Source: Exiguobacterium aurantiacum
Lineage (GTDB): Bacteria; Bacillota; Bacilli; Exiguobacteriales; Exiguobacteriaceae
Direction of reading: 5' to 3'
Assembly (NCBI RefSeq): GCF_024362205.1
Contig: NZ_CP101462.1
Location: 276,501-340,500 of the forward strand
Length of the DNA: 64,000 nucleotides
The position numbers and the translations under genes are program-made. This document shows, one piece after another, positions 8,106-15,311 of this stretch (within the stretch, counting starts at the first letter, position 1; every line of letters begins with the position of its first letter). The notes under the pieces were generated by a model. The model was not told the origin of the DNA. It did not search any database and worked only from the letters and a program-made list of their open reading frames with translations.

Positions 8106-8618
8106 CAAACCGTCATATACAAATAGGATTGGATAAAATAGCTCAAGTGGCAAAGCGTAATAAAGAGCCGATCCAAAGACGACAACACCGATTGTTGTAA
8201 AAATGAGTAGTGTATTTCGCGTGTTGTCTAGTTTCAAGCGTAATATACTGGTCGGGACGACAAGGCTAATCATTGTCAGGACAGCCAAATAAAAACCGAC
8301 ATATTCACCATCCGTAATCATGAAGAATCGGCCAATCAAAAAGATGATTCCGGCAACGGCTCCACTGACCCAACCTCCGAATAGAACGGCGAGTGAGATC
8401 GGGATGGCACGTAAATCAATCAGGACACCTTCCAAATGGAGGGCATTCGCCAATAAAATCAAGGCGACAAATCCACTTTGGACACCAAGGAGAATTCGAC
8501 TTTTGACTGCGGACTTCGGCGTCAGTCTAGGCCGATTGCGAAAAGGTAGGAAGGAAATCGTAAACAGCGTAAACAAGATGCATAAATCGATGAAAAACGA
8601 GTTAATGATTGTAAGCAT
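8104..8618 (-). pseudogene. N-terminal membrane half (5TM-LYT type) of the split diguanylate cyclase
   Basis: From ATG 8618, with AGGGG nine bases upstream, the frame codes about 170 residues with five to six membrane helices. The stretch LRAIPISLAVLFGGWVSGAV, followed by IIFLIGRFFMITDGE, resembles the 5TM-5TMR_LYT sensor region found in LytS and in several Bacillales diguanylate cyclases. The frame ends in a stop inside the IS end (8097-8099). Joined to the GGDEF half at 6486-7067 it would rebuild a protein of about 360 residues. The host gene is therefore broken. Confidence 0.85.
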
Positions 8619-8708
8619 GACCGCATCCCCTAACGTGAAATGGAAATAATTAGTTTTAGTTTAGCACATTCAAACCAGATTGACGCCAGAGGGATGGGAG
8701 GAATGTGT

Positions 8709-9044
8709 TCACCATTCGCGCCATTCTTCTGTCACGTCTTCTGTCGTCTCATAACCGGCTAGTGCGACCCCGGCTTGGATGAAGTCGTACAACTCCTCGC
8801 GCTCTATCGTCTCGATGAAATGGTCGTGCTCCTCATCGAGTTCGTTCAAGCGCAGCACGACATCTCGGACAGCCGCTAAGATGCTTACTTCCGTTTCGCC
8901 TGCATGTGTCAGGGCGGTCACGTACCGTCGGAGTGCGGCATCAACGGCAAAGATAATTTCGACGGTATATATGTCATCGCCCTCGTTCATTCGGTCTTCC
9001 CACAACAGTGTCGGGCGATTGGCCCATAATTGTTCAACTTCCAT
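8709..9044 (-). CDS. Unknown acidic small protein, 111 residues
   Basis: Starts at ATG 9044 with a perfect AAAGGAGGT site eight to nine bases upstream. The protein is rich in Glu and Asp, predicted all-helical and soluble (VEIIFAVDAALRRYVTAL, LRLNELDEEHDHFIETIERE). No signal peptide, membrane helix or known motif is seen. It stands alone between the broken cyclase and the small membrane gene at 9133, in opposite orientation to the latter. Not recognised. Confidence 0.75.
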   Translation of the reverse strand: MEVEQLWANRPTLLWEDRMNEGDDIYTVEIIFAVDAALRRYVTALTHAGETEVSILAAVRDVVLRLNELDEEHDHFIETIEREELYDFIQAGVALAGYETTEDVTEEWREW

Positions 9045-9132
9045 ACGAGATACCTCCTTTGAATTGGAACATCATCTTCCACTCTATCTTAGCAAATAAG
9101 TTTGGTATGATAGAGAAAAAGGGGGACTGTCT

Positions 9133-9315
9133 GTGCGGTATTGGGATCATTTCAAACGAGCCTTCATTCCGATTGCGCTTATCTTGATCGGGTTAGCCAT
9201 CTTTTATACATTATCGGCTCGAGGCAACCTGGCGTTGACTGTTCTCGGGGCGGCCATCGTCGGTGTCATCTTATTTTTAGTGATGCGACATATGAATCGG
9301 GTCGAAGAAGACTAA
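9133..9315 (+). CDS. Small membrane protein, 60 residues
   Basis: GTG start at 9133 preceded by AAAAGGGGG. Two hydrophobic segments (FIPIALILIGLAIFYTLSA and LALTVLGAAIVGVILFLVM) are separated by a short polar turn, and the ends are charged (MRYWDHFKRA, RHMNRVEED). No family recognised. The stop codon lies at the base of a strong terminator. Confidence 0.7.
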   Translation: MRYWDHFKRAFIPIALILIGLAIFYTLSARGNLALTVLGAAIVGVILFLVMRHMNRVEED

Positions 9316-9345
9316 CGAGAACACGTTCGCGGTTCTCGTTTTTTG
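9314..9345 (+). terminator. Terminator of the 60-residue membrane protein gene
   Basis: AACGAGAAC / GTTCTCGTT stem, 9-base loop, then a T run. Confidence 0.85.
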
Positions 9346-9394
9346 TTGTCCGTGAGATTTTTTGGGTACACTACATAGTAAGGAGGGATTTATT

Positions 9395-10345
9395 ATGGCA
9401 AAAGCTACATTTGCGGGAGGCTGTTTTTGGTGCATGGTCAAACCGTTTCATAAATATGAGGGGGTCGAGCGCGTCATTTCCGGCTACACGGGCGGTCACG
9501 TCGACAACCCGACTTATCAACAAGTCTGTTCGGAGACGACCGGTCACTTAGAGGCGATTGAAGTCACGTTTGACCCGGAAGTCATCTCATACGAGGAACT
9601 GTTGCGCATCTATTGGCGTCAAATCGACCCGACCGATGGCGGCGGGCAATTCAACGACCGCGGCGAGTCGTATCGTCCGGCCATCTTCTATCATTCGGAA
9701 GAGCAGCGCACGGCGGCTGAACGCTCAAAACAAGAGGTTGAGGACTCGGGCCGATTCGACCAATCGATCAAAGTCGAGATTCGTCCGGCGAAGACGTTCT
9801 GGGAAGCAGAAGACTACCATCAAGACTACTATAAGAAAAATCCGTTCCGTTACGAGATGTACCGGGTCGGTTCTGGCCGGGCCAAGTTCGTGAAAGAGGC
9901 GTGGAGTGACAAGAAGATTCAGAAAGAACTGAAAGATCGTCTGACGCCGATCCAATATAAAGTCACACAAGAGAACGGCACCGAACCCCCGTTCCAAAAT
10001 GAGTATTGGGACGAGGAACGGGAAGGATTGTATGTCGATGTGATCGATGGCACACCGCTTTTCACGTCACGCGATAAATTCCAATCGAATTGCGGCTGGC
10101 CGAGTTTCGCCCGACCAATCGAAGAGAAGCGCATCGACATGAACATGGACACGACGCACCATATGGTCCGGACCGAAGTCCGTTCGAAACGGGCCGACAG
10201 TCACTTAGGCCACTTATTCGATGACGGTCCGAAAGAGCTCGGCGGCTTGCGCTACTGCATCAACTCGGCAGCGCTCCGTTTCATTCCAAAAGAAGAACTT
10301 GAGTCTGCAGGTTATGGAGAGTACAAGCACTTATTCGATGCGTGA
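9395..10345 (+). CDS. msrAB: Fused peptide methionine sulfoxide reductase MsrA/MsrB
   Basis: The N-terminal ~170 residues are MsrA, with active-site GGCFWCMV and the pattern VISGYTGGH, reducing methionine-S-sulfoxide. The C-terminal ~130 residues are MsrB ([24 protein letters not shown], and catalytic Cys in [11 protein letters not shown]), reducing the R form. The MsrB half has no CxxC pair ahead of or within the usual zinc positions ([11 protein letters not shown] replaces a CVVCG-type segment), so it belongs to the zinc-free type. ATG 9395 follows AAGGAGGG. DUF2252 gene 10359 follows after 13 bases and is probably co-transcribed. Cytosolic repair of oxidised protein is the expected role. 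Confidence 0.94.
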   Translation: MAKATFAGGCFWCMVKPFHKYEGVERVISGYTGGHVDNPTYQQVCSETTGHLEAIEVTFDPEVISYEELLRIYWRQIDPTDGGGQFNDRGESYRPAIFYHSEEQRTAAERSKQEVEDSGRFDQSIKVEIRPAKTFWEAEDYHQDYYKKNPFRYEMYRVGSGRAKFVKEAWSDKKIQKELKDRLTPIQYKVTQENGTEPPFQNEYWDEEREGLYVDVIDGTPLFTSRDKFQSNCGWPSFARPIEEKRIDMNMDTTHHMVRTEVRSKRADSHLGHLFDDGPKELGGLRYCINSAALRFIPKEELESAGYGEYKHLFDA

Positions 10346-10358
10346 AGGAGAGACAGTC

Positions 10359-11654
10359 ATGTTCACATCCGTCAAACAACAAATCCGTCGTGAGACGCTC
10401 GCGACCGTCTTGGATTACTACGACAAATCGATTCGCAATTTATCGGAAACGGCCAGAGATGAGAAGTACAACAAGATGAGCGCGACCCCGTTCTCGTTTT
10501 TCCGCGGAAGTTCACACTTGTTCTATTACGATTTTGCAAAAGTGCCGCTCGCGTTCGATACCGATGCCTCCCATCCGACGTTCATTCAAGGAGACCTTCA
10601 CTTTGAAAATTTCGGTGTGTTCGAGGACGGCGCCGGGACGATCATTTACGACGTGAACGACTTCGACGAGGCGTATCTCGGATCTTATTTGTTTGATGTC
10701 CTGCGCATGGCCATCTCGGTCGATTTGTTCGCCGCGGAGTCGGGCTTTGACGCGACACGGGCCATCGAGACGTATGCGGAAACATACGCGCTCGCCATCG
10801 ACCGCTATGCGAAAGGGAAAGATGAGGACGTGCAGTTCACGAAAGCGAACACGTGCAAAGCCATCAAAAAAGTGATTAAAAAAGCAGAGAAGAAGAAAGA
10901 CGCGTTCATGGCCGAGCGGACGGAAGTGCGGGACGAAGAGCGCTACTTTGCGACAAGTGACGATCTCGTCCCGGTCAGTCCGAAAACCGCTGAGCACATC
11001 AAACAGGCATGGCCGGACTATTTGGCGTCCTTGTCAGAGAAGCATCGCCATCACGCCGACCATTACGAGATTAAGGATATCGCCATCAAGCGCGAGAGCG
11101 GGACGGCTTCGATCGGGCTCGAACGGTATTACATCTTGATTGAAGGCGCGGATGCGGAGCATGACGAGGACCTCATCCTCGAGATGAAGCAGGCCCAGTC
11201 GGCCGTCCCGTCGCTCTTCTTGCCGACGCATCCGTTGTTCGAGGACGGCTTGTCCCATCAAGGGGCCCGGGTCATCGCGGCCCAGCGCGCCATGGTGCAT
11301 AGCCAAGATCCGTATCTCGGCTATTTGACCATCGACGGGAATGAGTACTATATCCGTCAACGGTCGCCGTATAAGCGGAAAGTGAAGGCGAAACATATTA
11401 AAAATGACGAATCGCTCGTTGAGACGTTGAAAGTGCAGGCGGAAATCACGGCTAAAATTCATGCCCGGGCGGATGCGGATGCGAATGTACTCGATTACGA
11501 GGCGAGTGAACGGATTGCGGCAGCCATCGGGGCGTCGCACCCGCTATTCATTCGTCAAATCACACGCTGGTCGCAATTTTACGCCAATCAAGTCCGCTTC
11601 GACTTCGAGGCGTTCCAATCCTGGCTCAAGACGCGTGAGGAGACACGGGTCTGA
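10359..11654 (+). CDS. DUF2252 family protein
   Basis: A 431-residue soluble protein that matches the DUF2252 pattern: FFRGSSHLFYYDF near residue 50, then PTFIQGDLHFENFG and YDVNDFDEAYLGSYLFDVLR, which resemble the catalytic and metal-binding loops of aminoglycoside-phosphotransferase-like kinases. YYIRQRSPYKRKVK lies further along. The enzyme function of the family is unknown; a small-molecule kinase is a reasonable guess. ATG 10359 has AAGGAG nine bases upstream; the longer frame from 10221 runs inside msrAB and is not used. Likely in one transcript with msrAB, suggesting a link to oxidative stress. Confidence 0.85.
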   Translation: MFTSVKQQIRRETLATVLDYYDKSIRNLSETARDEKYNKMSATPFSFFRGSSHLFYYDFAKVPLAFDTDASHPTFIQGDLHFENFGVFEDGAGTIIYDVNDFDEAYLGSYLFDVLRMAISVDLFAAESGFDATRAIETYAETYALAIDRYAKGKDEDVQFTKANTCKAIKKVIKKAEKKKDAFMAERTEVRDEERYFATSDDLVPVSPKTAEHIKQAWPDYLASLSEKHRHHADHYEIKDIAIKRESGTASIGLERYYILIEGADAEHDEDLILEMKQAQSAVPSLFLPTHPLFEDGLSHQGARVIAAQRAMVHSQDPYLGYLTIDGNEYYIRQRSPYKRKVKAKHIKNDESLVETLKVQAEITAKIHARADADANVLDYEASERIAAAIGASHPLFIRQITRWSQFYANQVRFDFEAFQSWLKTREETRV

Positions 11655-11722
11655 CGAGCATCGGACTTGCGGCCAGGCCCTCATTTGCCTCAGAATGGAA
11701 CGGTAAAGGATGTGTGCGACGT

Positions 11723-11995
11723 ATGATTACAGAACAGCAGGTCATCCTGCAGATGAAGCAAGTGATGACACAAATCGAACAGTCGAGCGGAGAGACCCAG
11801 AAGCGTCACTTGGCCAAGCTGATGGGCTATTGCGAGCTGTTGCTCGCTGATTCGGCACCGACGCAGCCTACTGTGGCGCCCTTGGCCCAACCGACCGAGG
11901 CGAAACCGCCGCTCGATCGGCAGATGGCAGCGTTTCTCGGGATTCCTTTAGAAGAGGAAGACAAACCGAAAACCGATTCATTGCTCGACTTTTAA
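11723..11995 (+). CDS. YwdI-like protein (DUF5327)
   Basis: 90 residues: an N-terminal helix pair (QQVILQMKQVMTQIEQSSGE and LAKLMGYCELLL), a Pro/Ala/Thr-rich linker and a short conserved tail with LDRQMAAFLGIPLEEEDKPK. This matches the plan of YwdI of Bacillus, whose function is unknown. ATG 11723 lies 12 bases after AAAGGA; GTG 11714 is an alternative too close to that site. A terminator follows directly. Soluble, no motif for an enzyme. Confidence 0.7.
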   Translation: MITEQQVILQMKQVMTQIEQSSGETQKRHLAKLMGYCELLLADSAPTQPTVAPLAQPTEAKPPLDRQMAAFLGIPLEEEDKPKTDSLLDF

Positions 11996-12023
11996 GCTGT
12001 GCCCTTGTGGCGCAGCTTTTTTT
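11994..12023 (+). terminator. Terminator of the YwdI-like gene
   Basis: AAGCTGTGC / GCGCAGCTT stem with one wobble pair, followed by T run; starts in the stop codon. Confidence 0.8.
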
Positions 12024-12037
12024 GTGAGGCGTTCACG

Positions 12038-12065
12038 TTGACTTATATACCTTAGGGGGTATAAT
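12038..12065 (+). promoter_or_regulatory. Rhodanese promoter with CsoR/CstR-like operator
   Basis: -35 TTGACT (12038-12043), 16-base spacer, -10 TATAAT (12060-12065). Between them and over the -10 lies TATACCTTAGGGGGTATA (12046-12063), with arms TATACC and GGTATA around a G-rich centre. This is the shape of operators bound by the CsoR/CstR repressors; CstR senses persulfide and controls rhodanese and sulfide-handling genes. No cstR gene is in the window. Confidence 0.65.
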
Positions 12066-12101
12066 AAGGTTAACTAAACTATACGTAACGGAGGCGTGCA
12101 C

Positions 12102-12467
12102 ATGCTTGATTTCTTGTTTGTCGCAGTAGTGATGGGATTGATTTATTTTTGGTGGTCGAAGCGGAACAGCACGAAAACAGTTTCGACGGACGAACTGAAA
12201 CGGAAGATTGCCGAAGAGCGAAACATTCAATTGCTCGATGTTCGCGAGCCGCACGAATACCGCGGTGGGCATATCAAGCAAGCGAAGAACGTACCATTAT
12301 CCGGGTTCGGGAATGCGAGCGCCCAATATCCGAAAGATAAAGAACGTCCGGTCTACGTCATCTGTCAGAGTGGGATGCGGAGCCAACGGGCCGCGGCCAT
12401 GTTGAAGAGCGCAGGCTACACGGACGTCTATTCCGTCAAAGGCGGCATGAGTTTCTGGCGCGGCTAA
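12102..12467 (+). CDS. Membrane-anchored rhodanese (sulfurtransferase)
   Basis: 121 residues. One N-terminal membrane helix (LDFLFVAVVMGLIYFWWSK) places the rhodanese domain (residues ~28-121) on the inner face. Domain motifs: LLDVREPHEYRGGHIKQAKN and the active-site loop CQSGMRS with the persulfide-carrying Cys, then VKGGMSFWRG. It resembles YqhL/YtwF-type single-domain rhodaneses. ATG 12102 has GGAGG seven bases upstream. The promoter carries a CstR-like operator, so a role in handling persulfide sulfur is likely. A perfect hairpin terminator follows. Confidence 0.88.
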   Translation: MLDFLFVAVVMGLIYFWWSKRNSTKTVSTDELKRKIAEERNIQLLDVREPHEYRGGHIKQAKNVPLSGFGNASAQYPKDKERPVYVICQSGMRSQRAAAMLKSAGYTDVYSVKGGMSFWRG

Positions 12468-12480
12468 TACGAGATGGAGG

Positions 12481-12507
12481 CGGTTGAACACATGTTCAAC
12501 CGTTTTT
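12481..12507 (+). terminator. Terminator of the rhodanese gene
   Basis: CGGTTGAAC / GTTCAACCG perfect stem, ACAT loop, five Ts. Confidence 0.85.
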
Positions 12508-12626
12508 GTATGGTCTTCGATAAGTTTCACTTTTAGAGGTGAGACTTGCCGTGTGATGTTTCCGCTTTCGGATTTCAGGGGATTCTGCTACGGTAGGAAC
12601 ATAGGAAAGAGAGAGGGGATACCAAC

Positions 12627-13259
12627 ATGGCAGTCATTTTATTTGATATCGATGGGACGCTCGTCGACACGACCGGACCGATGACACAAGCAATCCACGA
12701 GGCGTTAGAGCAACTTCCACATTTACCGAAACCGAGTGAGGATGCGGTCCGATCGGGGTACGGATTGGCCGGTAACGCGTTCTGGGAGCACGTCATCCCA
12801 GAGGCGACAATCGAGGAGATTCACCAAATCCGCAAGCTCCGCCACGAGACGCTCGAACGGGCGATGGAAGGCCAGCACGTCTTGTTCGACGGGATTTACG
12901 AGATGCTCGAGGCGCTCCATGCGAACGGGCATACGTTGACGACCGCGAGCAACTGCGGCGTCCATTACTTGAACCTCATGCTCGACACACAAAATATCCG
13001 CCAGTTCATGACGGCACCCGAATGTCTCGAATCCGTGAACGGCGAGAAGAAAGCCGACATTTTGACGGCGCATCGTCTCCGTCACGGTGAGAACGACTAC
13101 GTGATGGTTGGGGACCGGAAATCCGATGTCGAAGCAGCTCGGGCCCACGACTTCCCTGTCGTCTTGACTGGTTTCGGCTTCGGCAACGAAGACGAGTGGG
13201 CGCTCGCAGATCATGTGATTGCGACACCGAACGATTTGATCGCCTATATCGAAGCATAA
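12627..13259 (+). CDS. HAD-superfamily hydrolase (phosphoglycolate phosphatase-like)
   Basis: 210 residues with HAD motif I DIDGTLVD at residues ~6-13, motif II in TTASNCG, motif III Lys in NGEKKAD and motif IV GDRKSDVEAA. A helical cap at about 16-85 makes it a subclass I enzyme of the Gph/PpaX kind. Such enzymes remove phosphate from small metabolites in the cytosol; substrate unknown here. ATG 12627 follows AGAGAGGGG. It is monocistronic and shares a terminator with the convergent dehydrogenase gene. Confidence 0.85.
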   Translation: MAVILFDIDGTLVDTTGPMTQAIHEALEQLPHLPKPSEDAVRSGYGLAGNAFWEHVIPEATIEEIHQIRKLRHETLERAMEGQHVLFDGIYEMLEALHANGHTLTTASNCGVHYLNLMLDTQNIRQFMTAPECLESVNGEKKADILTAHRLRHGENDYVMVGDRKSDVEAARAHDFPVVLTGFGFGNEDEWALADHVIATPNDLIAYIEA

Positions 13260-13260
13260 A

Positions 13261-13299
13261 AAAAATCCGGTTGAACATGATGTTCAACCGGATTTTTTT
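13261..13299. terminator. Bidirectional terminator between HAD gene and gabD-like gene
   Basis: AATCCGGTTGAACAT / ATGTTCAACCGGATT, a near-perfect 15-bp stem with A and T runs on both sides. Confidence 0.9.
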
Positions 13300-14710
13300 A
13301 TAGCCCGAGCGAGATGTATTTCACTTCTAAAAACTCTTCGATGCCGTGGTGGCCGCCTTCGCGGCCGAGACCGCTCTGTTTCCACCCGCCGAACGGGGCT
13401 TGCGGCGTCGACGGGAGACCATCATTGACGCCGACGATGCCGTATTCGAGCGCTTCGGCCAAATAGAGGGCCTCGTTGATGTCTTGCGTGAACACATAGG
13501 CAGCAAGCCCGAACGGCGTCGCGTTCGCCCGTTCGATCACTTCCTCGAGAGTATCGAACGACGCAATCGGGGCGACAGGACCGAACGTCTCCTCGTTCAT
13601 GCACAGCATATCCTCATTCGCATAGCGAACGACGGCCGGACGGACGAACAGGCCATCGAGCTGCTCTCCGCCCGTGATCTCGCCACCGCGGATTTGAGCG
13701 TCTTCCAAGTGCTTCATCACTTTCTCGACCGCGGCCTCGTCGATGAGCGGACCGATATCGGTCCCTTCGTCGAGCCCGTTGCCGACTTTGAGCGCTGCGA
13801 CGGCCTCGATGAATTTTTCGGCGAACGCATCGACGATGGATTGCTCAACATAAATCCGGTTGGCACAGACACACGTCTGTCCGCCGTTACGGAACTTCGT
13901 CGCGACGGCTTGGGGCACGGCCTTGTCGAGATCTGCCTGCGCTGTGACGATGAGCGGAGCGTGACCACCGAGCTCGAGTGAGATTTTCTTCATCGTATCG
14001 GCGGCGCCGCGCATGAGCGTCTTGCCGACCTCGGTCGAACCGGTGAACGTCAGTTTGCGGACACGGGGATCGTGTTGCCACGCATTCACGATGTCAGAAG
14101 CTTTGCCGGTGACGAGATTGATGACACCGGGTGGAAAACCGGCTTTCTCGGCCAGCTTGACGAGTTCGATGGCCGTCAGTGGTGTCGCAGATGCCGGTTT
14201 TAGGACGACGGTGCAACCTGCGGCCAGAGCCGGTGCGAGCTTCCGGGTGATCATCGCCGCCGGGAAATTCCACGGGGTGATGGCGGCGACGACGCCGACC
14301 GGTTGTTTGATGGCGAAGATGCGTTTCTTGTTCGACGAGGCCGGGATGGTCTCGCCGTACACGCGTCTTCCTTCAGCGGCATACCACTCGATGAAGCCGT
14401 TCGCGTAACGTACTTCGCCGATGGCTTCTTGGAGCGGCTTGCCTTGCTCTTCGACCATCGTCCGAGCGATGGCTTCCGTATGTTCATCAATCAGGCGATT
14501 CCATTCGAGTAGCAGGGCACCCCGTTCTTCGGCTGTCTTCTCTTGCCAGTCCTTCAAGGCGTCGTGGGCGGCATCGACAGCCTGTTTCGCTTCGGCCGTG
14601 TCACTCTTTGTCACCGTGGCCATGATGTTGCCGGTCGCGGGATTCCGCACCTCGATCGTGTCCGATGTATCAATCCATTCTCCATTGATGAAATTGTTCT
14701 CCACTCGCAT
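13298..14710 (-). CDS. gabD: NAD(P)-dependent aldehyde dehydrogenase, succinate-semialdehyde type
   Basis: 470 residues, full length. Rossmann and catalytic motifs in order: ITPWNFPAAMITRKLAPALA, FTGSTEVGK, the catalytic Glu in LELGGHAP and the nucleophile in GGQTCVCANR (two Cys spaced by one residue as in GabD). C-terminal EETFGPVAPI and the FGGWKQSGLGREGG end are typical of succinate-semialdehyde dehydrogenases, which feed succinate into the TCA cycle. ATG 14710 is preceded by GGGGAAATC. No GABA aminotransferase is adjacent, so another semialdehyde may be the substrate. Transcribed alone. Confidence 0.85.
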   Translation of the reverse strand: MRVENNFINGEWIDTSDTIEVRNPATGNIMATVTKSDTAEAKQAVDAAHDALKDWQEKTAEERGALLLEWNRLIDEHTEAIARTMVEEQGKPLQEAIGEVRYANGFIEWYAAEGRRVYGETIPASSNKKRIFAIKQPVGVVAAITPWNFPAAMITRKLAPALAAGCTVVLKPASATPLTAIELVKLAEKAGFPPGVINLVTGKASDIVNAWQHDPRVRKLTFTGSTEVGKTLMRGAADTMKKISLELGGHAPLIVTAQADLDKAVPQAVATKFRNGGQTCVCANRIYVEQSIVDAFAEKFIEAVAALKVGNGLDEGTDIGPLIDEAAVEKVMKHLEDAQIRGGEITGGEQLDGLFVRPAVVRYANEDMLCMNEETFGPVAPIASFDTLEEVIERANATPFGLAAYVFTQDINEALYLAEALEYGIVGVNDGLPSTPQAPFGGWKQSGLGREGGHHGIEEFLEVKYISLGL

Positions 14711-14795
14711 CTTGATTTCCCCTTTCGTCTAGGTCACATTGTAAAAGTACCCGTTTTCAAAAATCATACACAATTTTACAAAGGGAGGGTTCATC

Positions 14796-15311
14796 ATGTG
14801 GGTCATTATCGTGGGGTATTTTGTCGGCAGCATCCTGGGCGGGCGCTTATACGGTATGTGGAGTGGTCAACACCTGGCTACGATCGGATCGGGAAACACA
14901 GGTGCCCGCAATGCGTTACGAATCGGCGGAAAGCAGGCCTTCTTATTCGTCTATGGGTTTGACATCTTGAAGACGGTGCTCGTGTTGTCGATCAGTGGTC
15001 CATACTTCTTTGAGACCGGGCTCGCTTTGACAATCGGTCACATTTATCCGATTTGGCATATTCGTTCCGGAGGGAAGGGGTACGCCGTATTTTCTGGAAT
15101 TATATTAGCGTACAGCCCGCTATGGTTTATAGCAGGACTTTCCACGTTGCTCTTGCTCATCAAACTGACGGGGAACTCACGTGAGACCGGGCTCGTCATG
15201 CTCGTGCTCCTTCCGCTCGCCGCGTGGGGCGACGCAACAGATGTCGGTGTGGCCAGTTTGACGATGATTTTGATCATGTACCATCATATAAGGGGGAAAC
15301 AACGTGCTTGA
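14796..15311 (+). CDS. PlsY-like glycerol-3-phosphate acyltransferase family protein
   Basis: 171 residues with five likely membrane helices. PlsY motifs are recognisable: GSGNTGARN (PlsY usually GSGNTGATN), FDILKTVLVL, and GHIYPIWHIRSGGKGYAV, the equivalents of the acyl-phosphate and phosphate-binding loops. It is shorter than housekeeping PlsY (~190-200). ATG 14796 has GGGAGGG upstream. Its 3' end overlaps the next gene by eight bases, so the acyltransferase and the GNAT-aminotransferase fusion are co-translated. It is probably a second, specialised PlsY paralogue acting in the membrane on an acyl-phosphate and an unknown acceptor. Confidence 0.75.
   Translation: MWVIIVGYFVGSILGGRLYGMWSGQHLATIGSGNTGARNALRIGGKQAFLFVYGFDILKTVLVLSISGPYFFETGLALTIGHIYPIWHIRSGGKGYAVFSGIILAYSPLWFIAGLSTLLLLIKLTGNSRETGLVMLVLLPLAAWGDATDVGVASLTMILIMYHHIRGKQRA

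Noticed and set aside
7062-8106. Target-site duplication of the IS30 element
   Set aside because: No direct repeat of 2-4 bases could be identified at the repeat borders; the flanks differ whichever border is chosen.
9316-9394. SigB-type promoter before msrAB
   Set aside because: GTTTTT and GGGTAC are present, but 20 bases apart, too far for the GTTTAA-N12-15-GGGWAW pattern.
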